Shown: positions 24,245 through 37,800 of the stretch, piece by piece
Layout of the letters: each line of letters opens with the position of its first letter
Numbering within the stretch: the stretch's first letter is position 1
Assembly (NCBI RefSeq): GCF_051401765.1
Contig: NW_027480438.1
Location: 2,976,001-3,040,000, forward strand
Direction of reading: 5' to 3'
DNA: 64,000 bases
DNA from: Calliopsis andreniformis
Taxonomy: Eukaryota; Arthropoda; Insecta; Hymenoptera; Andrenidae
Notes under the pieces: model-generated
Database searches by the model: none
The model's input: the letters and a program-made list of their open reading frames with translations, nothing else
Told to the model about the DNA's origin: nothing
Program-made: the position numbers and the translations under genes

Positions 24245-25220
24245 CAATCTTGAATCATCAATATTCATTCTTCAATCCTCAATCCTCAATCCTCAATCCT
24301 CAAACCTCAATGTTCAATCCTCAATACCCAATCCTCAATCTTCAATCCTCAATAATCAATCCTCAATCCACAATCCTCAATCCTCAATCCTCAGTCCTTA
24401 AACCACAATCCTGAATCCCCAATCCTGAGTCCTCAATCTTCAGCACTCAGTCCTAAACAATGAGTTGTCAATCCTCAATCGTCAATAGAATATCCTCAGC
24501 TCAGAGCTATCAATACGCAATACTCAGTCTGCAATCTTCAAATCTCTATCCACAAACATCAATTCTCATCACTCAACCCTCAACACTCAGTCCCCAATCT
24601 TCAATCTTCAATCCTCAATCCTCAATCCTCAATCCTCAATCCTCAATCCTCAATTCCCAATCCTCGATCCTCAGTCCTCAGTCCTCAAACCTCAATCCTC
24701 AACCCTCAGCCCTCATCCTCAATCCGCAATCCTCAATCTTCAATCCTCAGTCCTCGATCCTCAATCCTCAATCCTCAATCCTCAATCCTCAGTCCTCAAA
24801 CCTCAATCCTGAATCCTCAATCCTGAATCCTCAATCTTCAGACCTCAGACCTCAACAATCAGTTGTCAATCCTCAATCCTCAATAGAATATCATCAATTC
24901 ACACCTTTCAGTACTCAATATTCAACCTGCAATCTTCAAATCTCTGTCCACAAACATCAATTCTCATCACTCAGCCCTCAACACTCAGTCCCCAATCCTC
25001 AATCTTCAATCCTCAATCATCAATTCTCAATCCTCAGTTCTCAATCTTTAATCCACAATACTCAATCTGCAGTCCTCAATCCTCAATCCTCAATCCTCAA
25101 TTCTCAATCCTCAATCCTCAGTCCTCAATCCTCAATGCTCAATCTTCAATCTTCAATACTCAATCTTCAATCCTCATACCTCAGTCCTCAAACCTCAATT
25201 CTGAATCCTCAATCCTGAAC
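24245..25220. repeat. Segment parental or sister to the 7.8-kb unit (offset 7,154 to 31,399)
   Basis: Contains TCAATATTCATTCTTC, the TAAACAATGAGTTG block B at 24,454, CTCAGCTCAGAGC and ATACGCAATAC, all recurring at 27,848, 31,608, 35,661, 39,421 and 43,474. An uninterrupted + strand frame here is a by-product of the heptad and is not called as a gene. Confidence 0.8.
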
Positions 25221-25415
25221 CCTCAATCCTCGGCCCTCAGTCCTCAACAATCAGTTGTCAATCCTCAATACTCAATAGAATCTCCTCAATTCACAGCTTT
25301 CACTACGCAGTACTCAATCTGCAATCTTCAAACCTCTATCCACAAACATCAATTCTCATCACTCAACCCTCAACACTCAGTCCTCAATGTTCAATACTCA
25401 ATCCTCATTCCTCAA

Positions 25416-26573
25416 TCCTCAACCGTCAACCTTCAATCCTCAATACTCAATCTTCAATCCTCAATCCTCAATCCTCAATCCTCGATCCTCATTCTTCAAT
25501 CCTCAGTACCCAATCCTCAATCTTCAATCCTCAATCCTCAATCCTCAATCCTCAATCCTCAATCCTCAATACTCAACCATCAATCCTCAATTCTCAATAC
25601 TCAATAGAGTATCCTGAATTCTCAGGATTCTATACTCAATCCTCAATCCTTAACCCCGAGCCCTCATTCACAATCCTCAATCCTCAATCTTCAATCCTCA
25701 ATTCTCAATCCTCAATCCTCAGCCCTCAGCCCTCAAACCTCAATCCTCAACCCTCAGCCCTCATCGTCAATCTTGAATCCTCAATCCTCAATCCTCAATC
25801 CCCAATACTCAATCTTCAATCCCCAATACTCTTTCTTCAATCCTCAATCCTCAATCCTCAATCCTCAATCCTCAATCCTCAATCCTCATTCCTCAATCCT
25901 CAATCCTCAGCCTTCAATTCTCAATACTCAATCTTCAATCCTCAATCCTCAATCCTCAATCCTCAATCCTCAATATACAATCGTCAGTCTTCAATCCTCA
26001 ACCGTCAACCTTCAATCCTCAATACTCAATCTTCAATCCTCAATCCTCAATCCTCAATCCTCAATCCTCATTCTTCAATCCTCAGTACCCAATCCTCAAT
26101 CTTCAATCCTCAATCCTCAATCCTCAATCCTCAATCCTCAATCCTCAATACTCAACCATCAATCCTCAATTCTCAATACTCAATAGAGTATCCTGAATTC
26201 TCAGGATTCTATACTCAATCCTCAATCCTTAACCCTGAGCCCTCATTCACAATCCTCAATCCTCAATCTTCAATCCTCAATTCTCAATCCTCAATCCTCA
26301 GCCCTCAGTCCTCAAACCTCAATCCTCAACCCTCAGCCCTCATCGTCAATCTTGAATCCTCAATCCTCAATCCTCAATCCCCAATACTCAATCTTCAATC
26401 CTCAATACTCTTTCTTCAATCCTCAATCCTCAATCCTCAATCCTCAATCCTCAATCCTCAATCCTCATTCCTCAATCCTCAATCCTCAGTCTTCAATTCT
26501 CAATACTCAATCTTCAATCCTCAATCCTCAATCCTCAATCCTCAATCCTCAATATTCAATCGTCAGTCTTCAA
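25416..26573. repeat. 579-bp tandem pair
   Basis: Two copies, about 25,416-25,994 and 25,995-26,573. AACCGTCAACC at 25,421 and 26,000 and block A (ATAGAGTATCC form) at 25,604 and 26,183 are exactly 579 bp apart. The pair is also present at 32,577-33,734, 40,390-41,547 and 47,448-48,605, always with 579-bp spacing, so it was duplicated before being copied within larger units. No gene. Confidence 0.88.
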
Positions 26574-27005
26574 TCCTCAATCCTCAATCCTCAATCGTCA
26601 ATCCTCATTCTTCAATCCTCAATACCCAATCCTCAATCTTCAATCCTCAATCCTGAGTCCTCAATTCTCAAACCTCAATCCTCAGGCCTCAGTCCTCAAA
26701 CCTCAATCCTCAACCCTCAGCCCTCATCGTCAATCCTCAATTCTCAATCTTCAATCCTCAGTCCCCAATCCTCAATCATCAATTCTCAATTCTCAATCCT
26801 CAGCCCTCAGTCCTCAAACCTCAATCATCAACCCTCAGCCCACGTCCTCAATCTTCAATCCTCAATCCTCAATCCTCAATCCCCAATCCTCAATCTTCAA
26901 TCCTCAATCCTGAGTCCTCAATTCTCAAACCTCAATCCTCAGGCCTCAGTCCTCAAACCTCAATCCTCAACCCTCAGCCCTCATCGTCAATCCTCAATTC
27001 TCAAT
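26574..27005. repeat. Heptad mosaic before the 7.8-kb unit
   Basis: Two partial repeats of the phrase TCAATCCTGAGTCCTCAATT (near 26,650 and 26,905) about 260 bp apart, with TCAGGCCTCAGTCC. The first part recurs at 45,020-45,200. No gene. Confidence 0.7.
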
Positions 27006-30000
27006 CTTCAATCCTCAATCCTCAATCCTCAATCCTCAATCCTCATTCTTCAATGCTCAATACCCAATCCTCAATCTTCAATCCTCAATCCTCAATCCTC
27101 AATTCTCAATCCTCAATCCTCAATCCTCAGTCCTCGAACCTCAATTCTGAATCCGCTTTCCTGAATCCTCAATCTTCAGCCCTCAGTAATCAACAATCAG
27201 TTGTCAACCCTCAATCCTCAATAGAATAGCCTCAATTCAGAGTTTTCAATACTCAATACTCAATCTGCAATCTTCAAACCTCTATCCACAATCATCAATC
27301 CTCATCACTCAACCCTCAACACTCAGTCCTCAATGCTCAATCCTCAATCCTCAATTCTCAATCTTCAATCCTCAATACTGAATCTTCAATCCTCAATCCT
27401 CAATCCTCAATACTCAATCCTCAATCCTCAATCTTCAACACTCAGTCCCCAATCCTCAATCTTCAATCCTCAATACTCAATCCTCAATCCTCAATCCTCA
27501 ATCCTCAATCCTCAATCCTGAATGCTCAATCTTCAATCCTCAATCCTCAATCCTCAATCCTCAATCCTCAATCCTCAATCATCAATCCTCAATCTTCAAT
27601 ACTCAATCCTCAATCCTCAATACTCAACCTTCAATCATCAATATTCATTCTTCAATCCTCAATCCTCAATCCTCAATCCTCAATCCTCAATCCTCAAACC
27701 TCAATGTTCAATCCTCAATACCCAATCCTCAATCTTCAATCCTCAATAATCAATCCTCAATCCACAATCCTCAATCCTCAATCCTCAGTCCTTAAACCAC
27801 AATCCTGAATCCCCAATCCTGAGTCCTCAATCTTCAGCACTCAGTCCTAAACAATGAGTTGTCAATCCTCAATCGTCAATAGAATATCCTCAGCTCAGAG
27901 CTATCAATACGCAATACTCAGTCTGCAATCTTCAAATCTCTATCCACAAACATCAATTCTCATCACTCAACCCTCAACACTCAGTCCCCAATCTTCAATC
28001 TTCAATCCTCAATCCTCAATCTTCAATCCTCAGTCCTCGATCCTCAATCCTCAATCCTCAATCCTCAATCCTCAGTCCTCAAACCTCAATCCTGAATCCT
28101 CAATCCTGAATCCTCAACCTTCAGACCTCAGACCTCAACAATCAGTTGTCAATCCTCAATCCTCAATAGAATATCATCAATTCACACCTTTCAGTACTGA
28201 ATATTCAACCTGCAATCTTCAAATCTCTGTCCACAAACATCAATTCTCATCACTCAGCCCTCAACACTCAGTCCCCAATCCTCAATCTTCAATCCTCAAT
28301 CATCAATTCTCAATCCTCAGTTCTCAATCTTTAATCCACAATACTCAATCTGCAGTCCTCAATCCTCAATCCTCAATCCTCAATTCTCAATCCTCAATCC
28401 TCAATCCTCAGTCCTCAATCCTCAATGCTCAATCTTCAATATTCAATACTCAATCTTCAATCCTCATACCTCAGTCCTCAAACCTCAATTCTGAATCCTC
28501 AATCCTGAACCCTCAATCCTCGGCCCTCAGTCCTCAACAATCAGTTGTCAATCCTCAATACTCAATAGAATCTCCTCAATTCACAGCTTTCACTACGCAG
28601 TACTCAATCTGCAATCTTCAAACCTCTATCCACAAACATCAATTCTCATCACTCAACCCTCAACACTCTGTCCTCAATGTTCAATACTCAATCCTCATTC
28701 CTCAATCCTCAACCGTCAACCTTCAATCCTCAATACTCAATCTTCAATCCTCAATCCTCAATCCTCAATCCTCAATCCTCATTCTTCAATCCTCAGTACC
28801 CAATCCTCAATCTTCAATCCTCAATCCTCAATCCTCAATCCTCAATCCTCAATCCTCAATACTCAACCATCAATCCTCAATTCTCAATACTCAATAGAGT
28901 ATCCTGAATTCTCAGGATTCTATACTCAATCCTCAATCCTTAACCCTGAGCCCTCATTCACAATCCTCAATCCTCAATCTTCAATCCTCAATCCTCAATC
29001 CTCAATCCTCAATCCTCAATATTCAATCGTCAGTCTTCAATCCTCAATACTCAATCTTCAATCATCAATCCTCAATCTTCAATACTCAATCCTCAATCTT
29101 CAATACTCAATCCTCAATCCTCAATCCTCAGTCCTCAAACCTCAATTCTGAATCCTCAATTCTGAATCCTCATTCCTGAATCCTCAATCTTCAGCCCTCA
29201 GTCATCAACAATCAGTTGTCAATCCTCAATCCTCAATAGAATATCCTCAATTCACATTTTTCAATACTCAATACCCAATCTGCAGTCTTCAAACCTCTAT
29301 CCACAATCATCAATTCTCATCACTCAACCCTCAACACTCAGTCCTCAATGCTCAATCCTCAGTCCTCAATTCTCAATCTTCAATCCTCAATACTGAATCT
29401 TCAATCCTCAATCCTCAATCCTCAATACTCAATCCTCAATTCTCAGTCTTCAACACTCAGTCCCCAATCCTCAATCTTCAATCCTCAATACTCAATCCTC
29501 AATCCTCAATCCTCAATCCTCAATCCTCAATCCTGAATGCTCAATCTTCAATCCTCAATCCTCAATCCTCAATCCTCAATCCTCAATCCTAACCATCAAT
29601 CCTCAATCTTCAATACTCAATCCTCAATCCTCAATCCTCAATCCTCAATACTCAACCATCAATCCTCAATTCTCAATACTCAATAGAATATCCTGAATTC
29701 TCAGGATTCTATACTCAATCCTCAATCCTCGATCTTCAATCATCAATATTCAATCTTCAATCCTCAATCCTCAATCCTCAATCCTCAATCCTCAATCATC
29801 AATCCTCAATCTTCAATACTCAATCCTCAATCCCCAATCCTCAATCCTCAATACTCAACCATCAATCCTCAATTCCCAATACTCAATAGAATATCCTGAA
29901 ATCTCAGGATTCTATACTCAAACCTCAATCCTCAGCCCTGAGCCCTTATTCACAATCCTCAATTCTCAATCCTCAATCCTCAATTCTCAATTCTCAATCC

Positions 30001-33000
30001 TCAGCCCTCAGTCCTCAAACCTCAATCATCAACCCTCAGCCCACGTCCTCAATCTTCAATCCTCAATCCTCAATCCTCAATCCCCAATCCTCAATCTTCA
30101 ATCCACAATACTCTTTCTTCAATCCTCAATCCTCAATTCTCAATCTTCAATCCTCAATACTGAATCTTCAATCCTCAATCCTCAATCCTCAATACTCAAT
30201 CCTCAATTCTCAATCTTCAACACTCAGTCCCCAATCCTCAATCTTCAATCCTCAATACTCAATCCTCAATCCTCAATCCTCAATCCTCAATCCTCAATAC
30301 TCAACCATCAATCCTCAATTCTCAATACTCAATAGAATATCCTGAATTCTCAGGATTCTATACTCAATCCTCAATCCTCGATCTTCAATCATCAATATTC
30401 AATCTTCAATCCTCAATCCTCAATCCTCAATCCTCAATCCTCAATCATCAATCCTCAATCTTCAATACTCAATCCTCAATCCCCAATCCTCAATCCTCAA
30501 TACTCAACCATCAATCCTCAATTCCCAATACTCAATAGAATATCCTGAAATCTCAGGATTCTATACTCAAACCTCAATCCTCAGCCCTGAGCCCTCATTC
30601 ACAATCCTCAGTCCTCAATCCTCAATCCTCAATTCTCAATTCTCAATCCTCAGCCCTCAGTCCTCAAACCTCAATCATCAACCCTCAGCCCACGTCCTCA
30701 ATCTTCAATCCTCAATCCTCAATCCTCAATCCCCAATCCTCAATCTTCAATCCACAATACTCTTTCTTCAATCCTCAATCCTCAATCCTCAATCCTCAAT
30801 CCTCATTCTTCAATCCTCAATACCCAATCCTCTATCTTCAATCCTCAATCCTCAATCCTCAATTCTCAATCCTCAATCCTCAATCCTCAGTCCTCGAACC
30901 TCAATTCTGAATCCGCTTTCCTGAATCCTCAATCTTCAGCCCTCAGTAATCAACAATCAGTTGTCAACCCTCAATCCTCAATAGAATAGCCTCAATTCAG
31001 AGTTTTCAATACTCAATACTCAATCTGCAATCTTCAAACCTCTATCCACAATCATCAATCCTCATCACTCAACCCTCAACACTCAGTCCTCAATGCTCAA
31101 TCCTCAATGCTCAATTCTCAATCTTCTATCCTCAATACTGAATCTTCAATCCTCAATCCTCAATCCTCAATACTCAATCCTCAATCCTCAATCTTCAACA
31201 CTCAGTCCCCAATCCTCAATCTTCAATCCTCAATACTCAATCCTCAATCCTCAATCCTCAATCCTCAATCCTCAATCCTGAATGCTCAATCTTCAATCCT
31301 CAATCCTCAATCCTCAATCCTCAATCCTCAATCCTCAATCATCAATCCTCAATCTTAAATACTCAATCCTCAATCCTCAATACTCAATCTTCAATCATCA
31401 ATATTCATTCTTCAATCCTCAATCCTCAATCCTCAATCCTCAACCCTCAATCCTCAAACCTCAATGTTCAATACTCAATACCCAATCCTCAATCTTCAAT
31501 CCTCAATAATCAATCCTCAATCCACAATCCTCAATCCTCAATCCTCAGTCCTTAAACCACAATCCTGAATCCCCAATCCTGAGTCCTCAATCTTCAGCAC
31601 TCAGTCCTAAACAATGAGTTGTCAATCCTCAATCGTCAATAGAATATCCTCAGCTCAGAGCTATCAATACGCAATACTCAGTCTGCAATCTTCAAATCTC
31701 TATCCACAAACATCAATTCTCATCACTCAACCCTCAACACTCAGTCCCCAATCTTCAAGCTTCAATCCTCAATCCTCAATCCTCAATCCTCAATCCTCAA
31801 TCCTCAATTCCCAATCCTCGATCCACAGTCCTCAGTCCTCAAACCTCAATCCTCAACCCTCAGCCCTCATCCTCAATCCTCAATCCTCAATCTTCAATCC
31901 TCAGTCCTCGATCCTCAATCCTCAATCCTCAATCCTCAATCCTCAGTCCTCAAACCTCAATCCTGAATCCTCAATCCTGAATCCTCAACCTTCAGACCTC
32001 AGACCTCAACAATCAGTTGCCAATCCTCAATCCTCAATAGAATATCATCAATTCACACCTTTCAGTACTCAATATTCAACCTGCAATCTTCAAATCTCTG
32101 TTCACAAACATCAATTCTCATCACTCAGCCCTCAACACTCAGTCCCCAATCCTCAATCTTCAATCCTCAATCATCAATTCTCAATCCTCAGTTCTCAATC
32201 TTTAATCCACAATACTCAATCTGCAGTCCTCAATCCTCAATCCTCAATCCTCAATTCTCAATCCTCAATCCTCAATCCTCAGTCCTCAATCCTCAATGCT
32301 CAATCTTCAATCTTCAATACTCAATCTTCAATCCTCATACCTCAGTCCTCAAACCTCAATTCTGAATCCTCAATCCTGAACCCTCAATCCTCGGCCCTCA
32401 GTCCTCAACAATCAGTTGTCAATCCTCAATACTCAATAGAATCTCCTCAATTCACAGCTTTCACTACGCAGTACTCAATCTGCAATCTTCAAACCTCTAT
32501 CCACAAACATCAATTCTCATCACTCAACCCTCAACACTCAGTCCGCAATGTTCAATACTCAATCCTCATTCCTCAATCCTCAACCGTCAACCTTCAATCC
32601 TCAATACTCAATCTTCAATCCTCAATCCTCAATCCTCAATCCTCGATCCTCATTCTTCAATCCTCAGTACCCAATCCTCAATCTTCAATCCTCAATCCTC
32701 AATCCTCAATCCTCAATCCTCAATCCTCAATACTCAACCATCAATCCTCAATTCTCAATACTCAATAGAGTATCCTGAATTCTCAGGATTCTATACTCAA
32801 TCCTCAATCCTTAACCCTGAGCACTCATTCACAATCCTCAATCCTCAATCTTCAATCCTCAATTCTCAATCCTCAATCCTCAGCCCTCAGTCCTCAAACC
32901 TCAATCCTCAACCCTCAGCCCTCATCGTCAATCTTGAATCCTCAATCCTCAATCCTCAATCCCCAATACTCAATCTTCAATCCCCAATACTCTTTCTTCA

Positions 33001-34818
33001 ATCCTCAATCCTCAATCCTCAATCCTCAATCCTCAATCCTCAATCCTCATTCCTCAATCCTCAATCCTCAGTCTTCAATTCTCAATACTCAATCTTCAAT
33101 CCTCAATCCTCAATCCTCAATCCTCAATTCTCAATATTCAATCGTCAGTCTTCAATCCTCAACCGTCAACCTTCAATCCTCAATACTCAATCTTCAATCC
33201 TCAATCCTCAATCCTCAATCCTCAATCCTCATTCTTCAATCCTCAGTACCCAATCCTCAATCTTCAATCCTCAATCCTCAATCCTCAATCCTCAATCCTC
33301 AATCCTCAATACTCAACCATCAATCCTCAATTCTCAATACTCAATAGAGTATCCTGAATTCTCAGGATTCTATACTCAATCCTCAATCCTTAACCCTGAG
33401 CCCTCATTCACAATCCTCAATCCTCAATCTTCAATCCTCAATTCTCAATCCTCAATCCTCAGCCCTCAGTCCTCAAACCTCAATCCTCAACCCTCAGCCC
33501 TCATCGTCAATCTTGAATCCTCAATCCTCAATCCTCAATCCCCAATACTCAATCTTCAATCCTCAATACTCTTTCTTCAATCCTCAATCCTCAATCCTCA
33601 ATCCTCAATCCTCAATCCTCAATCCTCATTCCTCAATCCTCAATCCTCAGTCTTCAATTCTCAATACTCAATCTTCAATCGTCAATCCTCAATCCTCAAT
33701 CCTCAATCCTCAATATTCAATCGTCAGTCTTCAATCCTCAATACTCAATCTTCAATACTCAATCCTCAATCCTCAATCCTCAATCCTCAATCCTCAATCC
33801 TCAATTCTCAATCCTCGATCCTCAGTCCTCAGTCCTCAATCCTCAATCCTCAATCCTCAGTCCTCAAACCTCAATCCTGAATCCTCAATCTTCAGCCCTC
33901 AGTCATCAACAATCAGTTGTCAATCCTCAATCCTCAGTAGAATATCCTCAATTCACATTTTTCAATACTCAATACCCAATCTGCAGTCTTCAAACCTCTA
34001 TCCACAATCATCAATTCTCATCACTCAACCCTCAACACTCAGTCCTCAATGCTCAATCCACAATCCTCAATTCTCAATCTTCAATCCTCAATACTGAATC
34101 TTCAATCCTCAATCCTCAATCCTCAATACTCAATCCTCAATTCTCAATCTTCAACACTCAGTCCCCAATCCTCAATCTTCAATCCTCAATACTCAATCCT
34201 CAATCCTCAATCCTCAATCCTCAATCCTCAATCCTGAATGCTCAATCTTCAATCCTCAATCCTCAATCCTCAATCCTCAATCCTCAATCCTCAACCATCA
34301 ATCCTCAATCTTCAATACTCAATCCTCAATCCTCAATCCTCAATCCTCAATACTCAACCATCAATCCTCAATTCTCAATACTCAATAGAATATCCTGAAT
34401 TCTCAGGATTCTATACTCAATCCTCAATCCTCGATCTTCAATCATCAATATTCAATCTTCAATCCTCAATCCTCAATCCTCAATCCTCAATCCTCAATCA
34501 TCAATCCTCAATCTTCAATACTCAATCCTCAATCCCCAATCCTCAATCCTCAATACTCAACCATCAATCCTCAATTCCCAATACTCAATAGAATATCCTG
34601 AAATCTCAGGATTCTATACTCAAACCTCAATCCTCAGCCCTGAGCCCTCATTCACAATCCTCAATCCTCAATCCTCAATCCTCAATTCTCAATTCTCAAT
34701 CCTCAGCCCTCAGTCCTCAAACCTCAATCATCAACCCTCAGCCCACGTCCTCAATCTTCAATCCTCAATCCTCAATCCTCAATCCCCAATCCTCAATCTT
34801 CAATCCACAATACTCTTT
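27006..34818. repeat. 7,813-bp higher-order unit, copy 1
   Basis: Every landmark recurs 7,813 bp later: block A at 28,894, 29,683, 29,886, 30,332, 30,535, 32,765, 33,344, 34,385 and 34,588, and TAAACAATGAGTTG at 27,848 and 31,608. The unit splits into two halves: 27,333 recurs at 31,093 (3,760 bp) and 31,093 at 35,146 (4,053 bp). Inside it lie a 649-bp tandem repeat (29,683/29,886 to 30,332/30,535) and the 579-bp pair. By eye only a handful of single-base differences separate it from copy 2 (27,054, 27,108, 27,256, 28,498, 29,946 and 31,755, for example), mostly single-base changes. No gene. Confidence 0.92.
31780..31890. repeat. 111-bp presence/absence block
   Basis: Between two TCAATCCTCAATC(C/T)T contexts, the second half-unit has 111 bp (15 heptads plus one hexamer, TCATCC) that the first half-unit lacks at 28,020 and 35,833. 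The block is also present near 24,626, 39,593, 43,646 and 46,660. Loss by slippage or unequal exchange between flanking heptads is the simplest reading. Positions are approximate by a few heptads. Confidence 0.75.
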
Positions 34819-37800
34819 CTTCAATCCTCAATCCTCAATCCTCAATCCTCAATCCTCATTCTTCAATCCTCAATACCCAATCCTCAATCTTCAATCCTCA
34901 ATCCTCAATCCTCAATTCTCGATCCTCAATCCTCAATCCTCAGTCCTCGAACCTCAATTCTGAATCCGCTTTCCTGAATCCTCAATCTTCAGCCCTCAGT
35001 AATCAACAATCAGTTGTCAACCCTCAATCCTCAATAGAATAGCCTCAATTCAGAGTTTTCAATACTCAGTACTCAATCTGCAATCTTCAAACCTCTATCC
35101 ACAATCATCAATCCTCATCACTCAACCCTCAACACTCAGTCCTCAATGCTCAATCCTCAATCCTCAATTCTCAATCTTCAATCCTCAATACTGAATCTTC
35201 AATCCTCAATCCTCAATCCTCAATACTCAATCCTCAATCCTCAATCTTCAACACTCAGTCCCCAATCCTCAATCTTCAATCCTCAATACTCAATCCTCAA
35301 TCCTCAATCCTCAATCCTCAATCCTCAATCCTGAATGCTCAATCTTCAATCCTCAATCCTCAATCCTCAATCCTCAATCCTCAATCCTCAATCATCAATC
35401 CTCAATCTTCAATACTCAATCCTCAATCCTCAATACTCAACCTTCAATCATCAATATTCATTCTTCAATCCTCAATCCTCAATCCTCAATCCTCAATCCT
35501 CAATCCTCAAACCTCAATGTTCAATCCTCAATACCCAATCCTCAATCTTCAATCCTCAATAATCAATCCTCAATCCACAATCCTCAATCCTCAATCCTCA
35601 GTCCTTAAACCACAATCCTGAATCCCCAATCCTGAGTCCTCAATCTTCAGCACTCAGTCCTAAACAATGAGTTGTCAATCCTCAATCGTCAATAGAATAT
35701 CCTCAGCTCAGAGCTATCAATACGCAATACTCAGTCTGCAATCTTCAAATCTCTATCCACAAACATCAATTCTCATCACTCAACCCTCAACACTCAGTCC
35801 CCAATCTTCAATCTTCAATCCTCAATCCTCAATCTTCAATCCTCAGTCCTCGATCCTCAATCCTCAATCCTCAATCCTCAATCCTCAGTCCTCAAACCTC
35901 AATCCTGAATCCTCAATCCTGAATCCTCAACCTTCAGACCTCAGACCTCAACAATCAGTTGTCAATCCTCAATCCTCAATAGAATATCATCAATTCACAC
36001 CTTTCAGTACTGAATATTCAACCTGCAATCTTCAAATCTCTGTCCACAAACATCAATTCTCATCACTCAGCCCTCAACACTCAGTCCCCAATCCTCAATC
36101 TTCAATCCTCAATCATCAATTCTCAATCCTCAGTTCTCAATCTTTAATCCACAATACTCAATCTGCAGTCCTCAATCCTCAATCCTCAATCCTCAATTCT
36201 CAATCCTCAATCCTCAATCCTCAGTCCTCAATCCTCAATGCTCAATCTTCAATATTCAATACTCAATCTTCAATCCTCATACCTCAGTCCTCAAACCTCA
36301 ATTCTGAATCGTCAATCCTGAACCCTCAATCCTCGGCCCTCAGTCCTCAACAATCAGTTGTCAATCCTCAATACTCAATAGAATCTCCTCAATTCACAGC
36401 TTTCACTACGCAGTACTCAATCTGCAATCTTCAAACCTCTATCCACAAACATCAATTCTCATCACTCAACCCTCAACACTCTGTCCTCAATGTTCAATAC
36501 TCAATCCTCATTCCTCAATCCTCAACCGTCAACCTTCAATCCTCAATACTCAATCTTCAATCCTCAATCCTCAATCCTCAATCCTCAATCCTCATTCTTC
36601 AATCCTCAGTACCCAATCCTCAATCTTCAATCCTCAATCCTCAATCCTCAATCCTCAATCCTCAATCCTCAATACTCAACCATCAATCCTCAATTCTCAA
36701 TACTCAATAGAGTATCCTGAATTCTCAGGATTCTATACTCAATCCTCAATCCTTAACCCTGAGCCCTCATTCACAATCCTCAATCCTCAATCTTCAATCC
36801 TCAATCCTCAATCCTCAATCCTCAATCCTCAATATTCAATCGTCAGTCTTCAATCCTCAATACTCAATCTTCAATCATCAATCCTCAATCTTCAATACTC
36901 AATCCTCAATCTTCAATACTCAATCCTCAATCCTCAATCCTCAGTCCTCAAACCTCAATTCTGAATCCTCAATTCTGAATCCTCATTCCTGAATCCTCAA
37001 TCTTCAGCCCTCAGTCATCAACAATCAGTTGTCAATCCTCAATCCTCAATAGAATATCCTCAATTCACATTTTTCAATACTCAATACCCAATCTGCAGTC
37101 TTCAAACCTCTATCCACAATCATCAATTCTCATCACTCAACCCTCAACACTCAGTCCTCAATGCTCAATCCTCAGTCCTCAATTCTCAATCTTCAATCCT
37201 CAATACTGAATCTTCAATCCTCAATCCTCAATCCTCAATACTCAATCCTCAATTCTCAGTCTTCAACACTCAGTCCCCAATCCTCAATCTTCAATCCTCA
37301 ATACTCAATCCTCAATCCTCAATCCTCAATCCTCAATCCTCAATCCTGAATGCTCAATCTTCAATCCTCAATCCTCAATCCTCAATCCTCAATCCTCAAT
37401 CCTAACCATCAATCCTCAATCTTCAATACTCAATCCTCAATCCTCAATCCTCAATCCTCAATACTCAACCATCAATCCTCAATTCTCAATACTCAATAGA
37501 ATATCCTGAATTCTCAGGATTCTATACTCAATCCTCAATCCTCGATCTTCAATCATCAATATTCAATCTTCAATCCTCAATCCTCAATCCTCAATCCTCA
37601 ATCCTCAATCATCAATCCTCAATCTTCAATACTCAATCCTCAATCCCCAATCCTCAATCCTCAATACTCAACCATCAATCCTCAATTCCCAATACTCAAT
37701 AGAATATCCTGAAATCTCAGGATTCTATACTCAAACCTCAATCCTCAGCCCTGAGCCCTCATTCACAATCCTCAATTCTCAATCCTCAATCCTCAATTCT

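Noticed and set aside
31614..32768. Longest open frames (384 codons here and at 39,427 and 43,480; others of 60-350 codons across the window), starting MSCQSS or MLNPQS
   Set aside because: They are read-through of the heptad: the peptide is only SILNPQS variants, two frames are often open over the same bases (10,504-10,863 with 10,553-11,158; 27,854-28,897 with 28,677-28,907), starts are chance ATGs in TCAATGC, TCAATGT or AATGAG variants, ends fall at block A stops, and similar copies differ by frame-changing events. No codon-position signal or conserved domain.
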